A stretch of DNA of 26,426 nucleotides from JBBPYA01 sp038200385 (GCA_038200385.1 JBBPYA010000087.1:1-26426), one strand, 5' to 3'; positions 6,643-13,722 are shown, counted from the stretch's first letter. The notes: generated by a model from the letters alone, not told the origin. Made by a program: numbers and translations.

Positions 6643-6927
6643 TCAGATCCCTTCCACTGCTTCCGTCAGGTCGATTCGCTGATCCACCGCGGTGCTGTTG
6701 CAACACCGGATGGCCTCGTCCCAGCGGACGACCTGGTACAGCAGCCAGCTTGAGACGAGCGTTACCTGGGCGCGGGTGAGTCCGGGTGCGGGGTCGAGTT
6801 GCAGGCTGGCGTTCTCGGTGACAATCAGTAGGCTCGGCCAGCGGCCGACGATCTGGTGGTGATCGGCGGCGTGCAGCTGGTCCAGCAGAATCGCGACGTG
6901 CATCCGCGGGGTGGACAATTCGATCAT
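6643..6927 (-). CDS. Hypothetical protein upstream of the excisionase pair
   Basis: A 94-residue acidic-to-neutral protein (MIELSTPRMHVAILLDQLHA ... WDEAIRCCNSTAVDQRIDLTEAVEGI) that I do not recognise. It contains a predicted helix around HVAILLDQLHAADHHQIV and a C-terminal segment with a CC pair. I placed the start at ATG 6927; an upstream extension in the same frame is Arg-rich and unconvincing. The stop abuts the GTG/ATG start of the first excisionase-like gene, so the three genes look like one minus-strand operon. Small unknown proteins upstream of xis are common in actinobacterial integrative elements. Confidence 0.5.
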   Translation of the reverse strand: MIELSTPRMHVAILLDQLHAADHHQIVGRWPSLLIVTENASLQLDPAPGLTRAQVTLVSSWLLYQVVRWDEAIRCCNSTAVDQRIDLTEAVEGI

Positions 6928-7695
6928 CTGCGTGCGCCTGCCCTTCCACGGCGACGCAGCGGCGCGGCTGACGGCGCCCAGGTCAACGCGGCCGCCCTGA
7001 GGGCGGCGTCGGCGTCGGCGTCTGCCGGCCAGTCGGCCCAACGCGGTTTAGATTGGCTCGGAAGCCTGCGCGCGGCGGTCATCGGATGGGTCCCTCCGGG
7101 TTGTCGGTGCCGTGACAGCGCCCACGGTCCGCCGAGGTCTTAGCGATTTCTGATCGCAGCCGGTTCAGACCGCCCAGCTACACGGTTGTGTCCCGTTGCC
7201 GCAGATCCGGGGCGGGCCGCCCATGGGCGGTGTTTAAGACCTCCACATAGCCGATCTCAGCAGGTCAGAGCCTCGTTTATGCCAAACGGTGATGAGAATG
7301 ACGCTTGCCTGCCAGGCCTTAACGCCGGCGCGAGGGGAGCCCCTGGTGAGGGTTAGGTTCACGGCGGACATGCCCGATGGTGGGCCCTTGACCAGCCACC
7401 GCCACGGGGGTCGGCGTGCTTGTGCCGTCGCGGGCCGCCGCTCGGGCGGAGATCTTGACCCGCCCGCGTTGCACGCTCCTGACGGAAGGCTCGGGCGTTG
7501 GCCGGCGTGGCGTTAGCATGCTGACCGTCCGGGTGGCGCACCGGCCCCGCCGCCGGCTCGAGCTGGCCGCCGATCTCCGCTCGAGTGAGTTGGTCGGGGC
7601 TCGACCACGTCGCGCGGCGACCCTGCCCATCTGCGCGGCAGAAAAGAAGGCTCTCGACCGGTTGGTCGCCGCGGCCGGGTTCACCGCGCATCCCA
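6928..7695. other. Unassigned mosaic sequence upstream of the egtC remnant
   Basis: About 770 bases without a recognisable gene on either strand. Around 7140-7310 it is less GC-rich than its surroundings and contains short stop-rich stretches. An open plus-strand reading from 7416 (MLTVRVAHRPRRRLELAADL, CAAEKKALDRLVAAAGFTAH) runs in frame into the egtC homology at about 7700, but it matches neither EgtC nor EgtB. I interpret it as foreign sequence joined to egtC by the event that removed its 5' end. Confidence 0.4.
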
Positions 7696-7699
7696 AGCG

Positions 7700-8233
7700 C
7701 CGCTCAGCCCGCTGGCGCTCCGCTCGTCCACTGTGGACAGATGCGTCGTTCGGCTCGGTGGCGCCGGCGTTGACCTCGTCCTGCGTGCTGGCCGCAGTGC
7801 GCTCGGCCACGGTGGGGATGCCGATCGACGAGAGCGCCCCGGCGCCGTTCCGGCACGGCCGCTGGCTGCTGTCCCACAACGGCCGGATCGACCGCCGCGC
7901 GCTGGCGGCCCGACCCACCGCCGAGTCGATGTGTGACTCCGCCCTGCTCGCCGCGGAGGTCTTCGGCGCCGGAGCGGACTCCCTCGCGGACACGGTGCGG
8001 TCGGTGGCCCGGCGCGATCCGTCAGCCCGGCTCAACCTGTTGCTCACCGACGGCACCCGCGTGCTCGCGACCACCTGGGGCGACACGTTGACTACCTGGT
8101 CGCCCCCGACGGCGTCGCCGTCGCCAGCGAGCCCTACGACGACGACCCGGACTGGGTCGACGTCCCCGACCGCCACCGTCTCGACGTGACCGGGGGCGAC
8201 GTCGCACTTACCCCCTTGGAGGACGCCGCGTGA
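7700..8233 (+). pseudogene. egtC: EgtC-like glutamine amidotransferase, 5'-truncated and frameshifted
   Basis: EgtC removes the glutamyl group from the hercynylcysteine sulfoxide conjugate in ergothioneine synthesis. The family-specific stretches are clear: WRSARPLWTDASFGSVAPAL, CVLAAVRSATVGMPIDESAP, GRWLLSHNGRIDR, and RLNLLLTDGTRVLATTWGDT. In the known family the protein begins MCRHLGWLG with catalytic Cys2 and about 55 residues before the RWRSAAPLW segment. Here those residues, including the nucleophile, are gone and replaced by unrelated sequence. At about 8091 one base is missing: the frame continues as YLVAPDGVAVASEPYDDDPDW and ends at TGA 8231-8233, overlapping the egtD start (GTGA). 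The ancestral egtC-egtD coupling is thus still visible. The product would be inactive. Confidence 0.85.
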
Positions 8234-9193
8234 CCATCGCCGTCGCCACCCACCTGGCCCCGGACAGCTACGCCGAGGAGTTGCTCGCCGACGTCCGGGC
8301 CGGGCTGACCGCCTCGCCCAATTCGCTCCCGTCGAAGTACTGCTACGACGAGCGGGGCAGCATCCTGTTCGACGAGATCACCCGGCTGCCGGAGTACTAC
8401 CCGACCCGCACCGAACGCGCCATCCTGGTCGCCCACGCGACCGAGATCGCCGGACTCACCGGCGCCGAGACCCTGGTCGAACTCGGTAGCGGGACATCGG
8501 AGAAGACCCGGCTGCTGCTCGACGCCCTGCACTCCGGCGGGACGCTGCGCCGGTTCACGCCGTTCGACGTCGACCCGACCGTGCTCACCGAGGCCGGTGC
8601 CGCCGTGGCCGCCGACTACCCCGCCCTCGAGGTGCAGGCGGTCGTCGGCGACTTCGAGCGGCACCTGGACCTGCTGCCCCGCGACGGCCGGCAGCTCGTC
8701 GCGTTCCTGGGCTCGACGATCGGCAACTTCGATCTCGACCAGCGGGCGGTGTTCCTGGCCGCGATCCGCGCGACCCTGGGCCCGGGCGACGCTTTCCTGC
8801 TCGGCACCGACCTCGTCAAGGACCCGGACAGGCTGGTCGCGGCGTACGACGACGCGCAGGGCGTCACCACGGCCTTCAACCGCAACGTCCTCGTCGTGAT
8901 CAACCGGGAGCTCGGCGCCGACTTCGACCTCACCGCCTTCGAGCACGTCGCGCGGTGGGACGCCGAACGGGAGTGGATCGAGATGCGGCTGCCGTCCGGG
9001 CCCAGGTGGTGCGGCTGCCGGCGCTGCAGACCGAGGTCCGCTTCGCCGCGGGGAGCAGCTGCGCACCGAGATCTCGACCAAATTCCGGCGCGAGCGGATC
9101 GAGCACGAGCTGGCGGCCGCGGGGTTGTGGCTCGCGCGGTGGTGGACCGATCCGGCCGGGGACTTCGCGCTGTCCCTGTCCGTCCCGGCCTGA
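8230..9193 (+). pseudogene. egtD: EgtD histidine N-alpha-methyltransferase with two frameshifts
   Basis: EgtD trimethylates histidine to hercynine, the first step of ergothioneine synthesis. The first 256 codons are intact and characteristic: SLPSKYCYDERGSILFDEIT, LPEYYPTRTERAIL, the SAM site LVELGSGTSEKTRLLLDAL, FDVDPTVL, and FLGSTIGNFDLDQR. After IEMRLPS one base is missing near 8998-9000 and the family frame continues as AQVVRLPALQTEVRFAAG. A second single-base loss near 9051 restores EQLRTEISTKFRRERIEHEL and WWTDPAGDFALSLSVPA to TGA 9191-9193. As written, the first frame gives a 330-residue protein with a scrambled C-terminus lacking the last beta strands and substrate-domain residues. 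Both sites are in G/C runs, so sequencing error must be excluded, but the neighbouring egtC is broken too. Confidence 0.85.
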
Positions 9194-9240
9194 GTACGCC
9201 GTTCAGGGCGCTCCGGTCGTGACCGGGTCGCGGCGCGGGA

Positions 9241-9639
9241 CTACCCGCCCGGCTGCCGGTGCGCGTCGGCGTAGGCCTGCACCACGTCGGTGTACTTGGG
9301 GCAGTAGGCGACGGTGGCGGCGTACACCATGCTGCCGATGGTCTCCGGAGGCAACTCCCCGCCCAGGAAGGACAGCAGCACCTTGTCCACCGGCATGCTC
9401 ACGAACCGGTTGCAGGCGGTCTCCGCCGCCAGGATCGCCAGCTGCGGCGACTGCGTGGTGTCCACGCCCTCGACGGCGAAGTCCTGACGCCAGTTCGGGG
9501 CGGTGCTGTCCATGGTCGTGGTGAAGACGTCGTCCGGTGCGGCGCTGGTCGGCGTCGCCGGTGCCACGCTCTGCGCCGGGTCGCCCCCGCAGCCCGCGAG
9601 CGCCAGCAGCAGCCCGGCCAGTACCGCCCACCGACGCAT
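9241..9639 (-). CDS. Small secreted lipoprotein, DUF732-like
   Basis: A 132-residue protein starting at ATG 9639. The signal peptide MRRWAVLAGLLLALAGC ends in a lipobox (LAGC, Cys17), and a Thr/Ala/Pro-rich linker follows. The mature part (LAILAAETACNRF, LPPETIGSMVYAATVAYCPK YTDVV) has the two-cysteine helical pattern of DUF732 proteins, small exported proteins of mycobacteria and relatives with unknown function. The two conserved cysteines (in TACNRF and AYCPKY) may form a disulfide. The gene is convergent with the egtD remnant. A longer start at 9663 would put nine residues before the charged N-region and is less likely. Confidence 0.75.
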   Translation of the reverse strand: MRRWAVLAGLLLALAGCGGDPAQSVAPATPTSAAPDDVFTTTMDSTAPNWRQDFAVEGVDTTQSPQLAILAAETACNRFVSMPVDKVLLSFLGGELPPETIGSMVYAATVAYCPKYTDVVQAYADAHRQPGG

Positions 9640-9836
9640 CGCAACCCCCTGTGTCCCCGCCATCTGCGGCCCGCCATGCGGCCCGAGGGCGCCGGCTCAT
9701 CCGCTGAACGTTCGAGGTGGCAGCGCGAACGGTTCGTCGCCCTCCGCCACCGGCGCCCGACACTACGCCGCGCTGGGCCACCGCGGGGCCGGCTTAGCAG
9801 CGGCCGTCGCACGCCACGTCGTCGCGGCGTAGGGAA

Positions 9837-10214
9837 TCAGGCGTCGCCCAGCTGGGCCGCCAACCGCTTGGGCGCGATCTGCAGGTAGGCGTCGCGGACG
9901 ATCTCCTCGATCTCCGACCAGTCGACGGCCACGTCCAGCCGTACGCCGAGCCAGCCCCGCCCGCCGACGTAGGGCGGGCGGAAGAACCGGTCCGGGGCGG
10001 TGGCCACCTGCACCTCCTGCTCGCCCGGCGGCGCCGCGCACCAGAACGCGACGCGGTCGTCGTGGTGCTGGTTGGCGTAGGACACGAAGACCTTCTTGTC
10101 CCGCACGAACCACGTGGGCTCGCCGTGGCTGACCCGCTCGGTTGTCTCCGGCAGGGCCACGCACAGGGCCCGCAGCCGCGACAGCGGATCGGCGGGTGTC
10201 CTGCGGGCCGGCAT
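9837..10214 (-). CDS. MmcQ/YjbR-family protein
   Basis: A 125-residue protein of the MmcQ/YjbR (CyaY-like fold) family. Recognisable segments are LRALCVALPETTERVSHGEP, WFVRDKKVFVSY, VAFWCAAP, RPPYVGGRGWLGVRLD and the C-terminal EEIVRDAYLQIAPKRLAAQL. Family members are small putative DNA-binding proteins of unresolved role. Start ATG 10214 is preceded by CAGGA at a suitable distance; the alternative at 10232 lacks a good site. The gene appears intact, unlike most of its neighbours in the island. Confidence 0.85.
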   Translation of the reverse strand: MPARRTPADPLSRLRALCVALPETTERVSHGEPTWFVRDKKVFVSYANQHHDDRVAFWCAAPPGEQEVQVATAPDRFFRPPYVGGRGWLGVRLDVAVDWSEIEEIVRDAYLQIAPKRLAAQLGDA

Positions 10215-10439
10215 GGCCCGATCCTGCCGCATCGGCGGGCTGCTGGCGTAACAGCCGCCCCACGAGGCACAATGGCGCCAGCACGTGACCGCCCGTCGAG
10301 GCCGCTGGGGAAGGCGCTCCTCGTCGACCGGAGGTCACCGTGCCTACTCGTGGTGTCGTCTACATCTACGCCCGCCCACCCGCGGTGCCGGGCTGGGTAG
10401 CGACGGGCTGCAGTTGCCGTTGTGGGCGGCCGGACGGGG
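10215..10439. other. Intergenic sequence with a truncated 5' gene end
   Basis: No complete gene. A GTG at 10340 sits behind GGAGG and opens VPTRGVVYIYARPPAVPG on the plus strand, but this reading loses coding character by about 10400 and collides with the IS481 fragment. It may be the start of a gene cut by the insertion. The rest is unassigned. Confidence 0.35.
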
Positions 10440-10560
10440 CTAGCCGTCCTGCCCGGACAGGTTGGTCAAGCGGGTGATCGGGGGTTTGCCGCCGATCGCG
10501 GTGTGGGGCCGGTGATGGTTGTACTCGTGTAGCCAGCCGGGTAGCGCGTTTCGCGGGTTT
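10440..10560 (-). pseudogene. IS481-type transposase, C-terminal fragment
   Basis: The minus strand reads ALPGWLHEYNHHRPHTAIGG KPPITRLTNLSGQDG and stops at TAG 10442-10440. The HEYNHHRPHTAIGGKPP segment is the C-terminal end of the integrase core in IS481-family transposases. It includes the region just after the catalytic Glu. Nothing of the upstream catalytic core is present; homology ends abruptly near 10560, where AT-richer sequence begins. It is a leftover tail of an insertion sequence. Confidence 0.8.
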
Positions 10561-10628
10561 CCTGAGCAGAAAAAGCCCCTTTTACGAACGTCCTCGAAAT
10601 TTCACAGGAAATTCGTCCGGACTCGTTA

Positions 10629-10928
10629 GTGCTGCCAGTACACGAGTTGGCCGACTCTGCGGAGATCTCGTTTCCGACTGCCTCCGACTTGACTGCCTTC
10701 GTCGCAGCACTCTTCCCGGTTGGGGATGACCAGGCCGATGAACTGCAGAGCCGGATTCGGGATTGGGATGTCCACGACCCAGCGCCCAGTACCCCGCGTG
10801 CCGGCTGGCGGTGGGTCATCGCCTCCGAGTGGACCGAAGGAGGATGGGACTTCGCTGGTCTCGTTCAGTTCCCACCGCTTGACATTCCGGTGATCACTGG
10901 CCGGCTGCGGGAGAGCATGGGTGCCTGA
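10629..10928 (+). CDS. Hypothetical protein
   Basis: A 99-residue acidic protein (ELADSAEISFPTASDLTAFV AALFPVGDDQ ... WDVHDPAPSTPRAGWRWVIASEWTEGGWDFAGLVQFPPLD) that I do not recognise. It is Trp-rich and soluble, with no signal peptide. The start at GTG 10629 has only a weak upstream site. The preceding 70 bases (10561-10628), with AAAAAGCCCC and GAAATTTC tracts, are markedly AT-richer than the window and could hold a promoter, or mark the edge of foreign DNA. Codon use is less GC-biased than in the core genes, which suggests a transferred gene. Confidence 0.45.
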   Translation: MLPVHELADSAEISFPTASDLTAFVAALFPVGDDQADELQSRIRDWDVHDPAPSTPRAGWRWVIASEWTEGGWDFAGLVQFPPLDIPVITGRLRESMGA

Positions 10929-11055
10929 GCTGGCGGCCGAGCCGGCCGTATAGCCCCCGCCCAAGACCCTGCTCATGACACAACCTGCGTCGCGAGCCGA
11001 TCGCCTATCGGCATGCTGACGATTGCCCTCGACGGTGACGTCGGCGCTCGACCCG

Positions 11056-11480
11056 TTAGCCGATGTAGACCGACACGGCGCCGAAGATCGCGAAGCCGGC
11101 GGTGAGGAAGACCGTGCCCCACCGGGAGGTGTCGCCCTCGTGCGCCTCGGGGACCATCTCCTCGATCACGACGGTGAGCAGCGCGCCGCCGGTCAGGGCC
11201 AGGACGATGAGGGTGACCAACTCAGACGCTGAGCGCAGCGCGAACCAGCCCAGGGTGGCGCCGGCCAGGACCGGCACGGCGAACGCGGCGGCCAGCAGCA
11301 GCCGGTGACGTCGGGGGACCCCGTTGCGGCGCAGGGTCGCGGCGGCGGCGAAGCCTCTGGGCCGTCGGCCGGAACCTGGCCGAGCGCGAGCAGGAACCCC
11401 AGGCTGGGGCTGATGATGCTGCCGGTGCCGATCAGGATGCCGTCGCTGACCAGGTCGATCGAGACCCCGCTGAACGGGCC
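11056..11480 (-). pseudogene. ZIP-type metal transporter, C-terminal fragment with frameshift
   Basis: The minus strand reads SGVSIDLVSDGILIGTGSII SPSLGFLLALGQVPADGPE, then after a frame change near 11355 continues as GFAAAATLRRNGVPRR and RLLLAAAFAVPVLAGATLGW, ALTGGALLTVVIEEMVPEA, and ends GFAIFGAVSVYIG (TAA 11058-11056). The SDG and PEGF elements in consecutive membrane helices and the EEMVPEAHE segment fit the ZIP zinc/iron permease family. The N-terminal helices are missing: homology stops near 11480, where unrelated sequence from a histidine kinase begins. The fragment cannot form a working transporter. Confidence 0.65.
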
Positions 11481-11499
11481 GGGGGTCGACCCGGGGCGA

Positions 11500-11646
11500 C
11501 GAGAGGAGGGAACGGGGCTGGCGGGAATGACGCAGCGGCTGGCCGAGGTGGGAGGGCAGCTGGAAATCACCTCGACCGCGGGCGGCGGGACGACAGTGAC
11601 GGCGCAGCTGCCAGCCAACCTGGTCAGCACGAGGTCTGCGTTCTGA
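11500..11646 (+). pseudogene. Sensor histidine kinase, C-terminal tail fragment
   Basis: The plus strand reads GTGLAGMTQRLAEVGGQLEI TSTAGGGTTVTAQLPANL and ends at TGA. This is the G2 box and last strands of the HATPase domain, in the form used by NarL/DesK-type sensor kinases (GxGLxGMxERL ... GGTxVxxxLP). The rest of the kinase is absent; upstream in frame lies antisense ZIP sequence. It is thus a gene tail joined to an oppositely oriented gene fragment, about 100 bp before the putative attR. Confidence 0.7.
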
Positions 11647-11745
11647 CTCGGAGGGATTCGGCGTACCGGCCGATGCCTGGGATCCGCAGGTCAGCGGGGG
11701 TATTCGCAGGTCGCAGCCAGTATCGCAGGACCGCGCCGGCACAGG
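11647..11745. other. Intergenic sequence before attR
   Basis: No gene seen. TCGCAGG occurs at 11704-11710 and GTATCGCAGG at 11720-11729, the latter resembling part of the tRNA-Val 3' end. This may be a degenerate tandem copy of the attachment site. Confidence 0.3.
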
Positions 11746-11765
11746 TCGATCCCAGTATCGCCCAC
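11746..11765 (+). repeat. Putative attR: duplicated tRNA-Val 3' end
   Basis: An exact 20-nt direct repeat of 5444-5463 (TCGATCCCAGTATCGCCCAC) without any upstream tRNA body. A T arm and acceptor 3' half alone is the classic scar at the distal end of a tRNA-integrated element. A further partial copy (CCAGTATCGC, 11717-11726) lies just upstream. Confidence 0.7.
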
Positions 11766-11788
11766 TCTCGGACGGCGGATCAGCGACG

Positions 11789-12133
11789 TCAACCTCGACG
11801 CGGTCCCGGCCGTTGGTCTCGCAGGACGACGATGAGCATGCAGGCCAGCGGTGGAAGCACCGCGGTCCGTCCCGGAACCCCTCGCCTCGGGACGAGCAGG
11901 ACCACGACGAGCGTGAGTCCGGCTGCTACCGCAGCTGCGAGCGATGCGGTCGGCGATTCGGGCGGTACGACGACGGAGACAGGGAATCCACCCGCGCCCA
12001 GGGCCGCGAACGGCGCGACCCGTCGCCATCCGCCGGAGGAGCCGTGCGGCGGTACGGAGGAAGTCGCGATGTCCCTACCCGGCGGATCGTCGGTAGTCGT
12101 ATCACTACTGCCTGTCCCCCGAGTATGGATCAT
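11789..12133 (-). CDS. Hypothetical small membrane protein
   Basis: A possible 114-residue protein that I do not recognise. A polar N-terminus (HTRGTGSSDTTTDDPPGRD) is followed by hydrophobic stretches ASLAAAVAAGLTLVVVLLVP and AVLPPLACMLIVVL, suggesting two membrane helices and a basic tail. The start ATG at 12133 has a poor ribosome binding site. The opposite strand is also open, as often in GC-rich DNA, so coding is uncertain. It lies just outside the putative attR and downstream of the lipoprotein/coaE group on the same strand. Confidence 0.35.
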   Translation of the reverse strand: MIHTRGTGSSDTTTDDPPGRDIATSSVPPHGSSGGWRRVAPFAALGAGGFPVSVVVPPESPTASLAAAVAAGLTLVVVLLVPRRGVPGRTAVLPPLACMLIVVLRDQRPGPRRG

Positions 12134-12169
12134 GCTGCCAGTCCCGGCCGCAAGCAACCCGACGAACGG

Positions 12170-12757
12170 TCAGGGCACCATCCATGCACCGAGGGCCCGG
12201 CCGCTGAGGTCGAGATAGAGGATCTGCGGACCGGCGACGTCCGGATCGACATCGAAGACGACCTCGCCGACCAGCGTCTCCCCCGGGCCAAGATCGGCGG
12301 TGGGCAGGATGTTGTCGTAGCCGAAGGCCCCCTTGCTCCCGTCGCCGTACTGGATCCGGGAACCGTCGGGGTATCCGACCACGAAGTCGAACGGCGCCAC
12401 GCTGAAGACCTTCTCCCCGATGTTCGTGAGGGTGACGGTGGCGGACAGGAAGACACCCTGCGGCGGGTCGGAGAACTCGTCGGGCGGATCGGTGGTCTGG
12501 ACCGCGTCCGCAACGGTGATGTCGGCCAGCGGCGCGCCGTTCTCATCGGTGACCGTCCCGGTCTGACCGAGCTGGAACACCGAGGCGGTGGGAGCGTCGG
12601 TGGGCGGCGTGCTGCTCTGAGCGCCGCTGGTGGCCGCGGGCGAGGGGCCCCCGGCGGGAGTTCCGGTCAGCACGCCGGAACCGGCGACGACCGTGTTGCA
12701 CGCAGACACCGCCAGGACGCCGAGCAGCACTCCGGCGACTGCGATCCGCGAGCGCAT
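12170..12757 (-). CDS. Secreted lipoprotein, DUF4352-like immunoglobulin-type domain
   Basis: A 195-residue lipoprotein. The signal peptide MRSRIAVAGVLLGVLAVSAC ends with a lipobox Cys20, followed by a Ser/Thr/Pro/Ala-rich linker of about 40 residues. The mature domain (about 58-193) has the beta-strand pattern of Telobox/DUF4352-type extracytoplasmic domains: VFQLGQTGTVTDENG, VFLSATVTLTNIG, VFSVAPFDFVVGYPDGSRI, GPGETLVGEVVFDV. Start ATG 12757 has GGAGG six bases upstream. It is downstream of coaE on the same strand with 34 bp between and is probably cotranscribed. The function is unknown. Confidence 0.8.
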   Translation of the reverse strand: MRSRIAVAGVLLGVLAVSACNTVVAGSGVLTGTPAGGPSPAATSGAQSSTPPTDAPTASVFQLGQTGTVTDENGAPLADITVADAVQTTDPPDEFSDPPQGVFLSATVTLTNIGEKVFSVAPFDFVVGYPDGSRIQYGDGSKGAFGYDNILPTADLGPGETLVGEVVFDVDPDVAGPQILYLDLSGRALGAWMVP

Positions 12758-12791
12758 GGTCGGCCTCCGGCGTGTCGTCGGTATCCGGATG

Positions 12792-13394
12792 CTACCCAGC
12801 GACCGGCGCCAGCCGGTCCGCCCAGAGCCGGTCCACCTTCTCGTGCAGCTCGGCCAGGGAGCCGGAGTTGCCCAGCACGACGTCGGCCACCGCGCGGCGC
12901 TGCGCGTCGGTCGCCTGCGCCGACATCCGCCCCCGGATGTCCTGCTCGGACATCCCCCGGTCGGCCCGCAACCGCCGGATCCGCGCCACCTCGTCGGCCT
13001 CGACGACCACGACGAGCTCGTATCCCGGGGCCAGGCCGTTCTCCACGAGCAGCGGGACGTCGTGCACGACGACCGCGTCCGGAGGGGCCGCCGCGACGAG
13101 TTCGGCACTGCGCCGGGAGACGAGCGGGTGAACTATCGCGTTAAGTCGGGCCCGGGCGTCGGCGTCGGCGTCGGCGAACACGAGCGCGCTGAGGGCCGCC
13201 CGGTCCAGGCTGCCGTCGGCGGCGAGAACGGCGGTGCCGAACTCCGCGACGACCGCGGCCAACCCGGGGGTGCCCGCAGCAACCAGGTCCCGGGCCACCG
13301 CGTCGGCATCCACGACCAGGGCCCCGAGCTCGCGCAGCCGGGACGCGACGGCACTCTTGCCCGCCCCGATCCCCCCGGTCAGCCCGATCAGCAC
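12792..13394 (-). CDS. coaE: Dephospho-CoA kinase
   Basis: Catalyses the last step of coenzyme A synthesis, the ATP-dependent phosphorylation of dephospho-CoA. The 200-residue protein has the full family pattern. The P-loop GLTGGIGAGKS lies at residues 4-14. VVDADAVARDLV carries the family's conserved Asp. The C-terminal lid region contains NAIVHPLV, VVHDVPLLVENGL and QDIRGRMSAQ. The length matches stand-alone CoaE; some actinobacterial versions carry a C-terminal UPF0157 extension, which is absent here. The start is GTG 13394 at the canonical MLIGLTGG position. It lies on the same strand as rpsA, as in many actinobacteria, but is separated from it by about 4.4 kb containing a protease and lipoprotein. 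Confidence 0.95.
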   Translation of the reverse strand: MLIGLTGGIGAGKSAVASRLRELGALVVDADAVARDLVAAGTPGLAAVVAEFGTAVLAADGSLDRAALSALVFADADADARARLNAIVHPLVSRRSAELVAAAPPDAVVVHDVPLLVENGLAPGYELVVVVEADEVARIRRLRADRGMSEQDIRGRMSAQATDAQRRAVADVVLGNSGSLAELHEKVDRLWADRLAPVAG

Positions 13395-13500
13395 GGTCAG
13401 CCCCCTCCATCGGCCCGCGGACGGCGCGCCTGCCCACGGGGTCCCGCTCCGAACCCTACGGTGCGGGTGGAGACTTCCGGCAGGAGAGGCAGCAGCGTCG

Positions 13501-13722
13501 ATGGCCAGACACGCACGGCCCGGAAACGTCTGCGGGCGGCACCGGCGGGGTCGCGCCGACCGGGTCTACTGCCGCGAGATCGAGGCGGTGGACCGCGCAC
13601 TGTCCCACCGGCGGGTCCGCTGGGTGCATTACCTGAGGCCAGCCCGGCGGCACAGCTGGGCATTCCTGGCCAGGACCGGCGGGAACCCGCGTGCGGCGTT
13701 CGCGCTGATTCTCAGCCTCTGA
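13501..13722 (+). CDS. Hypothetical small basic protein
   Basis: A possible 73-residue, very Arg-rich protein (MARHARPGNVCGRHRRGRAD ... HYLRPARRHSWAFLARTGGN) that I do not recognise. It starts at ATG 13501 with GGAGAGG about 11 bases upstream and is divergent from coaE. It has no clear domain, and the composition could be that of a chance frame in GC-rich DNA. The only support is the ATG plus ribosome binding site and the lack of a competing gene here. Confidence 0.35.
   Translation: MARHARPGNVCGRHRRGRADRVYCREIEAVDRALSHRRVRWVHYLRPARRHSWAFLARTGGNPRAAFALILSL

Larger units (their letters stand above)
5444..11765. mobile_element. Decayed tRNA-Val-bounded genomic island (6.3 kb)
   Basis: The segment between the two copies of the tRNA-Val 3' end. 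Next to the tRNA, where xis and int normally sit, are two excisionase-like genes and istB debris but no integrase. The remainder is a mosaic of truncated genes (egtC, egtD, an IS481 tail, ZIP transporter, histidine kinase), with only a few intact small genes (DUF732-like lipoprotein, YjbR). Without an integrase it would not be self-mobile. Some content, such as the egt remnants, may be ancestral chromosome scrambled by several events rather than true cargo, so the repeat might also bound several nested insertions. Confidence 0.55.

Noticed and set aside
8040..9193. The egtC/egtD frameshifts as pure sequencing error
   Set aside because: This remains possible for the single-base sites in G/C runs, but it cannot explain the missing 5' end of egtC, and no other long gene in the window shows such errors.
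9213..9226. CCGGTC-GT-GACCGG hairpin between egtD and the lipoprotein as a terminator
   Set aside because: The loop is two bases and there is no T-tract; palindromes of this size are common in DNA of this composition.
11717..11729. A third attachment-site copy before attR
   Set aside because: Only about ten bases (CCAGTATCGC) match the tRNA end; too short to call on its own.
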